Below the pieces are notes generated by a model. The model was given only the letters and a program-made list of their open reading frames with translations, did not search any database and had not been told where the DNA came from. This document shows positions 47,312 to 56,289 of a stretch of DNA of 64,000 nt, in pieces. Positions within the stretch are counted from its first letter, which is position 1; every line of letters begins with the position of its first letter. The DNA lies in assembly GCF_001411495.1 (NCBI RefSeq), contig NZ_CP012982.1:2356001-2420000 (forward strand), given 5' to 3'. This stretch comes from Burkholderia cepacia ATCC 25416. GTDB taxonomy: Bacteria > Pseudomonadota > Gammaproteobacteria > Burkholderiales > Burkholderiaceae. A program made the translations under genes and the position numbers.

Positions 47312-49183
47312 ATGGGAAAGCGCTGGTGCATGACGTGGAGGCGGATCGGACGGCTGCTCGCGGGTTTCGCGCTGGCCGGATTGATGAGCGCTTGCGGATC
47401 GGGAGACGATTCGATAACGGCGACGGCCGAGCGTACGGTGCTCGTTTATCTTGTCGGTTCGGATTTGACATCGGACCTTCAATCCGATCTTGACACGATG
47501 ACCAAGGCCACGGCCGGTACGAACGTGAATATCCTGGTTACGACCGGCGGCGGAGACCAGGTGCAGAAGGACGTCGACTGGACTCGGACTCAACGTTGGC
47601 AGCTCTCGCAGGGGCGGCGAACCAGGCTGGCCGACCTCGGAGGGCAGGACATGGCGGCATCGGCCACGCTGAGCGATTTTCTCGAATGGGGTATCCGGCA
47701 GTATCCGGCGAAGCGGGTCGCGGTCATTCTGGGCGATCACGGGGGCGGCCCGAATGGCGGCTTTGGTTATCGGACGACGACGAAGGCCGAGCGCGATGCG
47801 GGGGACCTCCCGCGTTTGTCGTTGCGGGACATGACCCAGGCGTTTCAGCGCGCGACCGTGGCCACGGGAAAGCGCTTCGATCTGGTCGGATTCGACGCAT
47901 GCCTGATGGCCAGTGTCGAGGTTGCCGCCGCGTTTCGCCCGTATGCGGACTATCTGGTCGCATCCGAGGATCTTGAATTCGGCGGGTGGGATTACGCCAG
48001 CGTATTGGGCGGTCTCGTCGCACAGCCTGGTATGAATGCCCGAGACCTGGGAACGCTGATCGTCAACAGCTATGCCGGCTTGCGCGCGGGAGACAATCCG
48101 GATTTCACGGTTTCGCTCGTCGACCTGGGGGCGCTGGACAGTGTCATCGGCGTGGCTGACGCACTGGGCCGCGATCTCTATGCCAACGGAAACAGCGTGG
48201 AGGACATCGCACGTGCACGCGTCAACGCGCGTTCGTTCGATACCGACTGGACGAGAGTCACCGATATGGTCGATCTGGTGCAGTTTTCAAGGGCGCTCGA
48301 GCTTGCGGCGCTGCCGAGGCCGACTGTCGCGAGCAGTGAGGTCGAAAAAGCGCTGAATCAGGCCGTCGTCGTCAAGCGGGCGGGAAGCAACCGGTCGCTG
48401 GCGAAAGGATTGACGATTTTCATGCCGGCAGGCGCTGCGTACGACACCGCCGTCATGAAGACATACGACAGCCTGGATTTCAGTACGTCCTACCGGCGTT
48501 TTGTCGGCGAATACGGCGCGGCATTGCGGGCGGCGCTCGATGTACTCGTCCAGATCTCGCCGCCAGTCGCGACCGGCGATGATGTTCAGGCTTTCGCGTA
48601 TTCCCCGAAGCTCTGGCAGGAAGAAGTGCCGATGGCTGCGCTTGAAGACAGCGTCGGGCAAATCGTGGCAGTTCGTCCTATCGGACCGGCGTCACCTGCC
48701 ACGGCCGGGGATGCGAATTTGGGCGGCGATTTCCGCAAGCTCTCGACCAAATTGTCGGAGCCATGGTACGCGCTCAATGGTTGCATCGTGTCGGTGATTC
48801 CGGGCGTAACTGGCGATACCGAAACATCGTTCGTGATCCCGGTATCCTACCGCGAGGAGACGTCCACCACAGAAGTCACCGGCTTCTTGCTGGCGTCGGG
48901 AGAGCCGGGTGGTGACATGACTCTGAAGGGGTTCGTGCCGTTACTTGGCACGGCAGTCGGTCATGTGACGCCGATCGGCTCAACGTGGACATTGACGCCG
49001 CAGCTTTGGAGGGCTGACCTGTCGGCATGGACCATTCCCGACCCGGAGACTGTCGTATGCAAGGCGGCCGTGGCGCAGGACGGAAGCTGGAAAATCGGAA
49101 GGACCGGGAAGCCCGACTCGTATCGATTCCGGTTCGCCGTAGCAGACCTGGCGAACCGCTTGCGTCTGTCTCCCGAGATGTGA
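47312..49183 (+). CDS. Clostripain-like (C11) cysteine peptidase lipoprotein
   Basis: 623 aa from the ATG at 47312, which has CAGGAG at proper spacing; an in-frame ATG at 47288 is less likely. The N-terminus is a lipoprotein signal with lipobox LMSAC. The caspase-like C11 fold (about 35-380) carries the catalytic His in VILGDHGGG (about residue 142) and Cys in LVGFDACLMASVE (about residue 190). The long C-terminal part (about 400-623) is beta-rich, function unknown. Base composition is lower in GC than the core genome. It lies 54 bp after the microprotein gene. Confidence 0.87.
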   Translation: MGKRWCMTWRRIGRLLAGFALAGLMSACGSGDDSITATAERTVLVYLVGSDLTSDLQSDLDTMTKATAGTNVNILVTTGGGDQVQKDVDWTRTQRWQLSQGRRTRLADLGGQDMAASATLSDFLEWGIRQYPAKRVAVILGDHGGGPNGGFGYRTTTKAERDAGDLPRLSLRDMTQAFQRATVATGKRFDLVGFDACLMASVEVAAAFRPYADYLVASEDLEFGGWDYASVLGGLVAQPGMNARDLGTLIVNSYAGLRAGDNPDFTVSLVDLGALDSVIGVADALGRDLYANGNSVEDIARARVNARSFDTDWTRVTDMVDLVQFSRALELAALPRPTVASSEVEKALNQAVVVKRAGSNRSLAKGLTIFMPAGAAYDTAVMKTYDSLDFSTSYRRFVGEYGAALRAALDVLVQISPPVATGDDVQAFAYSPKLWQEEVPMAALEDSVGQIVAVRPIGPASPATAGDANLGGDFRKLSTKLSEPWYALNGCIVSVIPGVTGDTETSFVIPVSYREETSTTEVTGFLLASGEPGGDMTLKGFVPLLGTAVGHVTPIGSTWTLTPQLWRADLSAWTIPDPETVVCKAAVAQDGSWKIGRTGKPDSYRFRFAVADLANRLRLSPEM

Positions 49184-49189
49184 CGAAGA

Positions 49190-49218
49190 ACCCTGTTCCC
49201 CTCGGAGAGGAGCAGGGT
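49190..49218 (+). terminator. Possible terminator hairpin after the C11 peptidase gene
   Basis: ACCCTGTTCC (49190-49199) pairs with GGAGCAGGGT (49209-49218) with one G-U pair, 7 bp after the stop codon. Only a weak U-run (CCTTGAA) follows, so efficiency is doubtful. Confidence 0.45.
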
Positions 49219-49239
49219 CCTTGAACCGTCCGGGGCGCG

Positions 49240-49470
49240 CTCCGGCTCATGTTCGATCTTTCCGATTCGCTCGAAGTACTCGACCCGACCGGCAGTGCGT
49301 GCACCGTGCAGCCAGACGACCTGCCGGGCTTGCCGCAGTCGCCGGCAAGCCGTTCGGCGCGGTGCCGGAAGCGGTAGCGCCGGCCGATCGGGGTGTTGCG
49401 GACGTCGTTTGGGCATTGCTCGCGTGTGAGCAACAACGCGGTGAAGCGGCAGAATGGGCCGGCATCCTGA
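49240..49470 (+). pseudogene. Decayed fragment of an LRR-protein kinase gene
   Basis: The DNA resembles two separate parts of the intact LRR-kinase gene at 53388-54788. Positions about 49250-49325 match about 53560-53640 (FDLSDSLEVLDPTG against FDLADTLEVLDLTG). From about 49327 to 49465 it matches about 53995-54125 (PFGA.PEA and VADVDWASLACG region), so some 350 bp of LRR sequence is deleted. Frameshifts and a stop interrupt the frame. It is a relic of a second copy. Confidence 0.7.
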
Positions 49471-49574
49471 TCGATGCGCGACTATCCCGATGCGTGGCGT
49501 ACTTGAAGCAGGCCACGGGGGACCGGATCGCGCGCGACCCGCGCCGCACCCGTGATGTGCCCATTACGTACCCA

Positions 49575-50816
49575 CTACGCCCGTGCCAGCCGGCGCGCAG
49601 CCAGCAGCCCGAGCACGAGCAGCACCGCGACGTAAGCGGCGACGCCCGTCCACGCGCCGTGTTGCCAGAACGTGCCGCCGATCGACCCGAGCACGCTCGA
49701 CCCGAGATAGTACGCAAGCAGGTACAGCGACGCGGCGTGCCCCTTCGCGGCCCCCGCGAGATAGCCCACCCAGCCGCTCGCGACCGAGTGGGCAATGAAG
49801 AAGCCGATCGTGACGAGCACGATGCCGACGACGATCGCGGCGAGCGAATGCGACAGCGTCAGCACGAGGCCCGCCGCGAACACGAGCACGCCGCTGACGA
49901 GCACAGGTGCGCGTCCGAGACGGTCGGCGAGCGCGCCGGCGCTCGATGACGACACCATCCCGAACAGGTAGGCGCCGAAGATCAGCCCGCACGCGGTCGC
50001 ACTCAGGTTGAACGGGGCCGCGGTGAGCCGGAAGCCCGCATAGTTGTAGATCGTCACGAACGCGCCCATCACCAGGAAGCCGATCGCGAACACGAACGGG
50101 AGCCGCGCGTGACGCAGTTGCTCGCCCCACAGCCGGACGTGATGGCGCAGCGTCAGGTCGGTGCGCTTCACGAAGCGCCGCGACGGCGGCAGCAGCATCA
50201 CGAACGCGGCCGCCGCGATCAGGTCGACGACACCGATCGTCAGCATCGCCGTGCGCCACGAGAAGTGCTCTTCCAGCATGCTCATGCCGATCCGTCCGAC
50301 CATGCCGCCGAACGCGGTTCCGCCGACATAGAGCCCCATCGAGAAACCGAGCCCTTCCGACGCGATTTCCTCGGCGAGATACGCCATCGCGACAGCCGGG
50401 ACGCCGCCCAGCGCGAAACCTTCCAGCGCGCGCCAGACCAGCAGCAGGTTCCAGTCGGGCGATAGCGCGGCGAGCACGTTGAAGAGCGCAGCGAGCGTCA
50501 TCGACGCGAACATCAGCCCGCGCCGCCCGACGCGTTCGGACAGCGCGCCGGCGCACAGAATGGAGATCGCGAGCATCCCGGTCGACAGCGACAGCGAGAG
50601 CGAACTCGAGGCCGCACCGAGCCCGAACTCGCGTGCGAACGCGGGAAGCAGCGGCTGGACGCAGTACAGCAGCGAGAACGTGGAAAAACCGGCAAGGAAG
50701 AGGGCCAGCGCGATGCGCTTGTAGGCGGCCGAGCGCGGGGAAACGCCGGCGGGCAACGCATCGGGCGTGGCCTGTTGCGCGCCGGGCAGGGCACGGGAAA
50801 GCGAAGGGGAGGACAT
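49575..50816 (-). CDS. MFS transporter (YnfM-like)
   Basis: 413 aa, 12 predicted helices. The MFS signature after helix 2 is LSERVGRRGLMFASM, and the repeat in the second half is ALADRLGRAPVLVSG. Similar to YnfM/arabinose-efflux-type exporters. It is divergent from the LysR gene that starts 138 bp away, its likely regulator. Substrate unknown. Confidence 0.9.
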   Translation of the reverse strand: MSSPSLSRALPGAQQATPDALPAGVSPRSAAYKRIALALFLAGFSTFSLLYCVQPLLPAFAREFGLGAASSSLSLSLSTGMLAISILCAGALSERVGRRGLMFASMTLAALFNVLAALSPDWNLLLVWRALEGFALGGVPAVAMAYLAEEIASEGLGFSMGLYVGGTAFGGMVGRIGMSMLEEHFSWRTAMLTIGVVDLIAAAAFVMLLPPSRRFVKRTDLTLRHHVRLWGEQLRHARLPFVFAIGFLVMGAFVTIYNYAGFRLTAAPFNLSATACGLIFGAYLFGMVSSSSAGALADRLGRAPVLVSGVLVFAAGLVLTLSHSLAAIVVGIVLVTIGFFIAHSVASGWVGYLAGAAKGHAASLYLLAYYLGSSVLGSIGGTFWQHGAWTGVAAYVAVLLVLGLLAARRLARA

Positions 50817-50954
50817 GACTGCGCTCGATGTGCGAAGGAACGCCTGAATTCTTGCGCACGGTCATGTATATGTCCAATATATGAAAGTAACCGAAGCGAT
50901 ATGTTTAACCACTGGCTGGTGAACCCACCCGGCACACCGTGAGAGCACGTACGA

Positions 50955-51845
50955 ATGGAACTCCGGCATCTCCGTTATTTTCTGGCCGTGGCGGCCGCGT
51001 CGAATTTCACCAAGGCTGCCGAGGCGCTCGGCATCGGGCAGCCGCCGTTGAGCCAGCAGATCAAGGCGCTCGAAAGCGAGCTCGATGTGGAACTGTTCAG
51101 GCGGACCGCGCGCGGCGCCGAGCTGACGCTGGCGGGCGAGGTCTTCGCGCAGGAAGCGCGCCGCGTGCTCGACGCCGCCGAGCGTGCGGTGCGCGCGGCA
51201 AGGCGGGCCGCGCGCGGGGAAACCGGGCATCTGCGCGTGGGTTTCACCGGGACGGCGGCGTTCAATTCGAAAGTGTCGGACCTGATCCGGCGCTTTCGGG
51301 AAGCGTTTCCGGATGCCGAGCTGACGTTGCAGGAGGCCGCGTCGCGGATGCTGCTGGAGGCGCTGGAGGCCGGGCACCTCGACGTCGCGATCGTGCGGCC
51401 GGCACGCCGGGCCGCCGCGACGTTGCGGATGCTCGACTGGGACGACGAACCGATGTTCGTCGCGCTGCCCGTTGCGCACCGGCTGGCGCAGCGGCGGCGG
51501 ATCGATCTGGTGGAACTGGCTGACGAGTCGTTCGTGCAGGTGCCGAGGGAGGCCGGCGGCGCGCTGTTCGACCATATCGTCGCCGCATGCAATGCCGCCG
51601 GGTTCGAGCCGCGCATGGCGCAGCCTGCGCCGCAAATGGCGTCCGCGGTGACGCTGGTTGCGGCCGGGCTCGGCGTGTCGGTCGTGCCGAAGGCGATTAC
51701 GCAGGTGCAGGTTGCCGGAGTCGTCTATCGGCCGTTGGCGGGGGATGCGTTGCGGGCGCGGCTCGCCATTGCGTCACGATGCGATGAATCGTCGGCGGTG
51801 GTCCGGAATTTTCTGATGCTGGCGGGAGAGGATGGGGCGGCGTGA
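50955..51845 (+). CDS. LysR-family transcriptional regulator
   Basis: 296 aa. The N-terminus MELRHLRYFLAVAAASNFTKAAEALGIGQPPLSQQIKALE is typical of the CatR/BenM-like LysR subgroup; the effector domain (about 90-290) follows. It is divergent from the MFS gene. The intergenic region holds an AT-rich imperfect palindrome around ATATGTCCAATATATG (50868-50883), a candidate T-N11-A operator. Confidence 0.9.
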   Translation: MELRHLRYFLAVAAASNFTKAAEALGIGQPPLSQQIKALESELDVELFRRTARGAELTLAGEVFAQEARRVLDAAERAVRAARRAARGETGHLRVGFTGTAAFNSKVSDLIRRFREAFPDAELTLQEAASRMLLEALEAGHLDVAIVRPARRAAATLRMLDWDDEPMFVALPVAHRLAQRRRIDLVELADESFVQVPREAGGALFDHIVAACNAAGFEPRMAQPAPQMASAVTLVAAGLGVSVVPKAITQVQVAGVVYRPLAGDALRARLAIASRCDESSAVVRNFLMLAGEDGAA

Positions 51846-52083
51846 GGGCCGTGGAAACAAAAACCGCGAAGCCATGTGCCGTCGCGTTTTTCGAACATGC
51901 TTGAAGAGCGATGATGTTGTATTCGACGGGATGTTGGCCTTCGCATTTGAATGACTTCAATATCGACGAAGAAGTACTTTTGTTAATTGTCGTGCGCTGC
52001 CGTCTGCAATCTGTCGGTGTTGATCGCGAGATGAAAATGAAGGATGGATTCTGGAATTTTCAATCGATGATCGTCGTGACCGG

Positions 52084-52362
52084 TTGGGGAGCTTGTCGGT
52101 GAGGAATTCGCTATTCATTCGCTGCACCACGCAGAAGAGGGTTGCCTGCTTGCACATCGCCAGCCCCTATGATGCCCCCGAGGGGGCCGTGATCGTCTAC
52201 GATACGACCGATGAATCGACTCATGGTCACGCCGAGGTCGTACTGCCCGGACCGCTTTTCGCGAGTGATTACATCAGTCCGAATAGCAGGGTGATGCGCA
52301 AGGGCGAGAAACCCACGTTGATCGGAAAGGGTAGAAAGGTAACGGGAGTCTGGATCAAATGA
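52084..52362 (+). pseudogene. C-terminal remnant of a CHAP/NlpC-like amidase, possible secreted effector
   Basis: A ~92-codon frame whose last ~65 residues (from SPYDAPEGAVIVYDTT) carry VYD...HGHAEV...FASDY, the His-containing half of NlpC/P60-CHAP type cell-wall amidases. The catalytic Cys half, which should precede it, is missing, and the first ~25 residues look unrelated. It ends with a 4-nt overlap with the next gene, as is common for effector/immunity pairs. Truncation makes activity unlikely. No T6SS genes are nearby; the effector idea is inference. Confidence 0.5.
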
Positions 52363-52844
52363 AATGGAATGCCTGGTTTTTGATTTCTGGCGCAGTGCTT
52401 TCTTGCTGGGGGGCGACAGTTCTGGCCGATCAAGGCAACGCCGATCCGTTCGTCGCGTTTCAGCAGCGGTTCGGCGGTAATCAGGAGTTCGTTTGCACGG
52501 CAAAGGGAGGGAAGAAACTTTCCGTCAATGTGGGCGTGCCTCAGGCGGATGCCGATCAGATAAAGGTGGTGCCCCGCCAGGAGTGGGGCAATACCCTGTC
52601 GGTCTATCTCTCCGCTGGCGAGGGGAAGCCGATTGATTCGTCATGGGGAACGCCGGCATTCGATCAATCGATGAAGTTCATGTCGATACGGTTGCGGAAC
52701 GGCAAGACGCTCGTTTTCGAGCGATTTCGAAATATCCCCGATCCCGATGCGGACGAAAAGCATCTCGATCGCAAACCGTACTTCAATCTGACGATCGATA
52801 GCGGAGCAAAGCTGCCTTGCAGTCAGGTCTTCAACTTGTCCTGA
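52359..52844 (+). CDS. Secreted small protein, possible immunity protein
   Basis: 161 aa with a clear signal peptide (MKWNAWFLISGAVLSCWGATVLA). The mature part has two cysteines (FVCTAKGG and KLPCSQVF) that could form one disulfide. Unlike neighbouring core genes its base composition is moderate. The start overlaps the stop of the amidase remnant, so it would have been co-translated with it. Periplasmic location and coupling suit an inhibitor of a cell-wall amidase. I recognise no family. Confidence 0.65.
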   Translation: MKWNAWFLISGAVLSCWGATVLADQGNADPFVAFQQRFGGNQEFVCTAKGGKKLSVNVGVPQADADQIKVVPRQEWGNTLSVYLSAGEGKPIDSSWGTPAFDQSMKFMSIRLRNGKTLVFERFRNIPDPDADEKHLDRKPYFNLTIDSGAKLPCSQVFNLS

Positions 52845-53226
52845 CGCGTGGCCGGTGGAATCGGATTGCAGGGTCGGCGGCCGCGTCATCGGTAAGCGGA
52901 ACGACATGAATGCCGCATTGAAGTCGACCGGACATCGGTCGTTTGCTTCTCTCGGATCACGGAGTGGGGCCGGGCCGTCAGTAAAGAGTGACGCACAGCG
53001 TTCCCGACAGCGTCCGATCGAATGGACTTCAAGCTGGAAAGGGGAACGTGCGGTTATCGATGTGGGCCATGCTCCGACAGGTCTTGTCGGCCGGCAATTG
53101 GCACATGCCGCGCCAGGCGGGCGATGAGGAAGGAACCACGACGAAAACCTCGTTGCGAGGCGGCTGGATCGTCGGAACCGACGCAAGGCGGGGACTGCTG
53201 AACTCGAAGCGCGGTAAAACCGCTTC
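52845..53226. other. Intergenic next to the 3' end of tRNA-Leu
   Basis: 382 bp in which I see no credible gene. It borders the CCA end of the tRNA, the usual side for island insertion, and its neighbours on the left look acquired, but no integrase and no second copy of the tRNA 3' end is visible in the window. Confidence 0.4.
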
Positions 53227-53311
53227 TGGTGCCGACGGCGAGACTCGAACTCGCACAGCTTTCGCCACTACCCCCTCAAGATAGCGTGTCTACCAATTTC
53301 ACCACGTCGGC
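53227..53311 (-). tRNA. tRNA-Leu (anticodon GAG)
   Basis: The reverse complement folds as a class-II tRNA. The acceptor stem is GCCGACG/CGTCGGC with discriminator A and an encoded CCA. The D-arm contains AAATTGGTAGACACGC, and the anticodon loop CTTGAGG reads GAG. A variable arm follows (TGGCGAAAGCTGT), then the T-arm GCGAGTTCGAGTCTCGC. Total about 85 nt including CCA. Confidence 0.95.
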
Positions 53312-53387
53312 ACTGCATTGCACTGCAAGGGGCGCAATTGTAGCGTCACATTTCGCGTTTGTGAAGAGGGTGTGACACGATGGGCGG

Positions 53388-54788
53388 ATGCGCGAAAGCG
53401 ATCCCGGTAGAATTCGGGCGATCGACCCGATGGCCGCCGCAACCGCAACCCGTTTTCTCCGCGTGACACATACCCTCGAACAACTGCAGGCCGGGCAACT
53501 GGCCGGCACACGGCAACTCAAGCTCGCATGCGGGTTGACGGCCTTTCCGCGCGAGATTTTCGATCTTGCCGACACGCTCGAAGTGCTCGACCTGACCGGC
53601 AATGCGCTCACCGCGCTGCCGGACGACCTGCCGCGCCTGCATCGCCTGCGCATCCTGTTCGCGTCCGGCAACCGCTTCACCGCGTTCCCCAACGTGCTCG
53701 GCGCGTGCGAACAGCTCGACATGATCGGCTTCAAGGCGAACCGGATTCAAACCGTGCCGCGCGGATCGCTGCCGCGCGCATTGCGCTGGCTGATCCTCAC
53801 CGACAACGCAATCGACGAGTTGCCCGCCGATATCGGCGATTGTTCGCGCTTGCAGAAGCTGATGCTCGCCGGCAACCGGCTGCGCACGCTGCCGGCCGGG
53901 CTGGCCGCCTGCCGCGCGCTCGAACTGGTGCGCCTGTCGGCGAATCGCCTGGACGAACTGCCGGACTGGCTGCTGCGGATGCCGCGGCTCGCGTGGCTTG
54001 CTGCCGCCGGCAATCCGTTCGGTGCGGCACCGGAAGCCGCGGCGTCGGCGGAGCCGGATGTCGCGGACGTCGATTGGGCATCGCTCGCATGCGGGCAGAA
54101 GCTCGGTGAAGGCGCATCGGGCGTGATTTACCGCGCGCAATGGACGGCGGATAACCGTGCGCCGCGCGCGGTCGCCGTCAAGCTGTTCAAGGGCGCGGTG
54201 ACGAGCGACGGCCTGCCCGATTGCGAAATGGCCGCATGCCTGCATGCCGGCCGCCACCCGAACATGATCCCGGTGATCGGCAAGGTGCGCGGGCACCCGG
54301 ACGGCACGCACGGCCTCGTGATGGAACTCGTCGATCCCGCGCTGACGAATCTCGCGGGGCCGCCGAGCTTCGCGACCTGCACGCGCGACGTGTATGCCGA
54401 CAGCACGGGATTCGAGCCTGCCGCGGCGCTGCGGATCGCGCACGGCATCGCGTCGGTCGCGGGCCATCTGCACGAACGCGGCATCATGCACGGCGACCTG
54501 TATGCACACAACATCCTGCACGACGGCGCCGGTGGCGCGTTGCTCGGCGATTTCGGCGCGGCGTCGTTCTACGACGTGAGCGACCGCATGCGTGGTGCGC
54601 GGTTCGAACGGCTCGAGGTGCGCGCGTTCGGTTACCTGCTCGGCGAGTTGCTCGATCGATGCGGGCAGCAGGCGTGGGCCGGCCGGCCCACGCTCGACGC
54701 ACTGGCGGCAGCCTGTTTGAACGAGGATGTCGACGCGCGGCCGTCGTTCGTGGAGATCACCGCCGCGCTGGCTGCGCAAACACGCTGA
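53388..54788 (+). CDS. Leucine-rich repeat protein kinase
   Basis: 466 aa. Residues about 45-215 form about seven LRRs of the LxxLxLxxNxLxxLP type (LEVLDLTGNALTALP, LRWLILTDNAIDELP, LQKLMLAGNRLRTLP). Residues about 228-460 form a eukaryotic-like kinase: GEGASGVIYRA loop, AVAVKLFKG lysine, catalytic HGDLYAHNIL (Gly in place of the Arg of HRD) and GDFGAA metal-binding loop. No signal peptide or membrane helix, so cytosolic. It is downstream of tRNA-Leu; a decayed relative lies at 49240-49470. Partner and substrate unknown. An in-frame ATG at 53430 is an alternative start. Confidence 0.88.
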   Translation: MRESDPGRIRAIDPMAAATATRFLRVTHTLEQLQAGQLAGTRQLKLACGLTAFPREIFDLADTLEVLDLTGNALTALPDDLPRLHRLRILFASGNRFTAFPNVLGACEQLDMIGFKANRIQTVPRGSLPRALRWLILTDNAIDELPADIGDCSRLQKLMLAGNRLRTLPAGLAACRALELVRLSANRLDELPDWLLRMPRLAWLAAAGNPFGAAPEAAASAEPDVADVDWASLACGQKLGEGASGVIYRAQWTADNRAPRAVAVKLFKGAVTSDGLPDCEMAACLHAGRHPNMIPVIGKVRGHPDGTHGLVMELVDPALTNLAGPPSFATCTRDVYADSTGFEPAAALRIAHGIASVAGHLHERGIMHGDLYAHNILHDGAGGALLGDFGAASFYDVSDRMRGARFERLEVRAFGYLLGELLDRCGQQAWAGRPTLDALAAACLNEDVDARPSFVEITAALAAQTR

Positions 54789-54828
54789 CGGGACGGCGCG
54801 GCAAGTTCGGTCTCGGCAATACGAGCGC

Positions 54829-55458
54829 TTACGCCTGCCGCGCAGTCAGCAGCTTGATCCCGAGCCCGACGAACAGCAGCCCGCTGGCGCGCTTGAGCGT
54901 AAGCACCGCGCGGCTCATGCCGAAGCCGCGATGGAGCCGGCGCACGCCGGCCGAATAGACGCTATGAACGACCACGACGGTGCACGCGATCGTCGCGTAC
55001 ATCACGACGAACTGCAGCGCGAGCGGGCGGTCGTGCACGATGAACTGCGGCATGAACGCCGACAGGAAGATCATCGTCTTCGGGTTGCTGCCCGACACGA
55101 ACAGCGCTTCGCGGAACAGCTTCCCGCAGTCGGGCGCGGCGACCTCCGTCGCGCCGGTCGACGCGCCGGCCTTGCGCTCGCCGCGCAGTTGCCTGACACC
55201 CAGGACCATCAGGTACGCGGCGCCGGCCACCTTCATCGCGACGAACAGCGGCGGCATCGCGGCGAGCACCGCGCCGACGCCGAGTGCGACGAGCACCACG
55301 ACCACGCCCTGCGCGACGAGATTGCCCGCGATCGTCGCGGCCGTGCCATGCGTGCCGTAGCGCACCGTGTTGCGGATGACGAGCAGCACGTTGGGGCCCG
55401 GCGACAGCGTCGTGGCGAGATAGGCTGCGGCAAACAGCATCCAGGTCTGAAAGGACAT
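54829..55458 (-). CDS. LysE/RhtB-family amino acid exporter
   Basis: 209 aa from the ATG at 55458 (MSFQTWMLFAAAYLATTLSPGPN), six helices. The family signatures SPGPNVLLVIRNTVRYG and FVSGSNPKTMIFLSAFMPQF are intact. Such proteins export amino acids or derivatives such as homoserine, threonine or lysine by proton exchange. It stands alone, convergent with the LRR-kinase gene. Confidence 0.9.
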   Translation of the reverse strand: MSFQTWMLFAAAYLATTLSPGPNVLLVIRNTVRYGTHGTAATIAGNLVAQGVVVVLVALGVGAVLAAMPPLFVAMKVAGAAYLMVLGVRQLRGERKAGASTGATEVAAPDCGKLFREALFVSGSNPKTMIFLSAFMPQFIVHDRPLALQFVVMYATIACTVVVVHSVYSAGVRRLHRGFGMSRAVLTLKRASGLLFVGLGIKLLTARQA

Positions 55459-55556
55459 GCGGCGCTCCGAGAGGCGGTTCCGGCGGGCGGGATGACGCGA
55501 TGATGCCACGCCAATAAATGGCCCGGGCTTGCCCGGAACCGTGCCGTCGCGGCGCG

Positions 55557-55730
55557 TCAGCGTGCGTCGCGCATGCAGTACGCGGGGATCGACGGCGGCG
55601 TATCGATCGCGGCGGGCCGCGTCATCCACGCGATCCATCCGGCCCATATCCCGCAGACGATCAGCACGGCGACGTTCAGCGGCGTCCGGTATCGGACGAT
55701 CAGGTCGGCCACCGGCAGGCGGTGTTTCAT
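55557..55730 (-). CDS. 57-aa single-helix membrane protein of the copper cluster
   Basis: A short minus-strand frame MKHRLPVADLIVRYRTPLN followed by one membrane helix (VAVLIVCGIWAGWIAWM) and a short tail ending CMRDAR. It lies 31 bp downstream of the PCu(A)C gene on the same strand, so it is probably the last gene of that operon. No family is recognised; the tail carries one Cys and one Met that might bind metal. Confidence 0.6.
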   Translation of the reverse strand: MKHRLPVADLIVRYRTPLNVAVLIVCGIWAGWIAWMTRPAAIDTPPSIPAYCMRDAR

Positions 55731-55761
55731 GTGCGTCTCCTTCGATCGGGGGCGGGCGGCG

Positions 55762-56208
55762 TTACTGGCCGGCGTAGGTCGGCGCCTTGGCGTCGCAGGT
55801 CACGGATACCGTCGAGCCGTCCGCGAAACGCAGCCGGAACGGCACCTTCGCGCCGGGCGCGACGGTCTGGCGCGGCTGCTCCAGCATCACGTGATAGCTC
55901 TTCGGCTTGAAGGTCACCGTGCCGTGCGCGGGCACTTCGACGGCGTCGACGTGAACCATCTTCGCGGTGCTGCCGTTCGTTTGCGTTTCATGCAGCATCG
56001 CCATTCCGTATGCGGGCGTGTCGAGGCCCGTCAGCGTGACGGGCGCGTCGCCGTCGTTCTTCAGCGTGAAGTAGCCGGACGACGGCACGGTCGCCGGCAT
56101 CGCACGGATCCAGCAGTTTTCTGCCTGTACGGCCGGCGCGGCGAACGTGGCGGGAGCCTGCAGCGCGAGCAGTGCGAACAGCAGGCCGGTCGGAATCGGG
56201 CGTTTCAT
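55762..56208 (-). CDS. PCu(A)C periplasmic copper chaperone
   Basis: 148 aa with a signal peptide (MKRPIPTGLLFALLALQAPATFA). The copper(I) motif H-x10-M-x21-H-x-M is exact, running from LHETQTNG to SYHVML. These chaperones pass copper to cytochrome oxidase or serve copper homeostasis. It is one of a same-strand set with CopC and DUF2946 genes upstream and the 57-aa membrane protein downstream. Confidence 0.93.
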   Translation of the reverse strand: MKRPIPTGLLFALLALQAPATFAAPAVQAENCWIRAMPATVPSSGYFTLKNDGDAPVTLTGLDTPAYGMAMLHETQTNGSTAKMVHVDAVEVPAHGTVTFKPKSYHVMLEQPRQTVAPGAKVPFRLRFADGSTVSVTCDAKAPTYAGQ

Positions 56209-56289
56209 GGTTGGTTCTCCTGATGGGGGGATGCGGCGGGTATCGGCGGCGACGCGCTCGGCACGAAACGCCGATGCGCATCGCGAACG

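Noticed and set aside
52855..53127. Plus-strand frame of 90 codons before tRNA-Leu.
   Set aside because: No ribosome-binding site, no recognisable domain, composition unlike a coding region.
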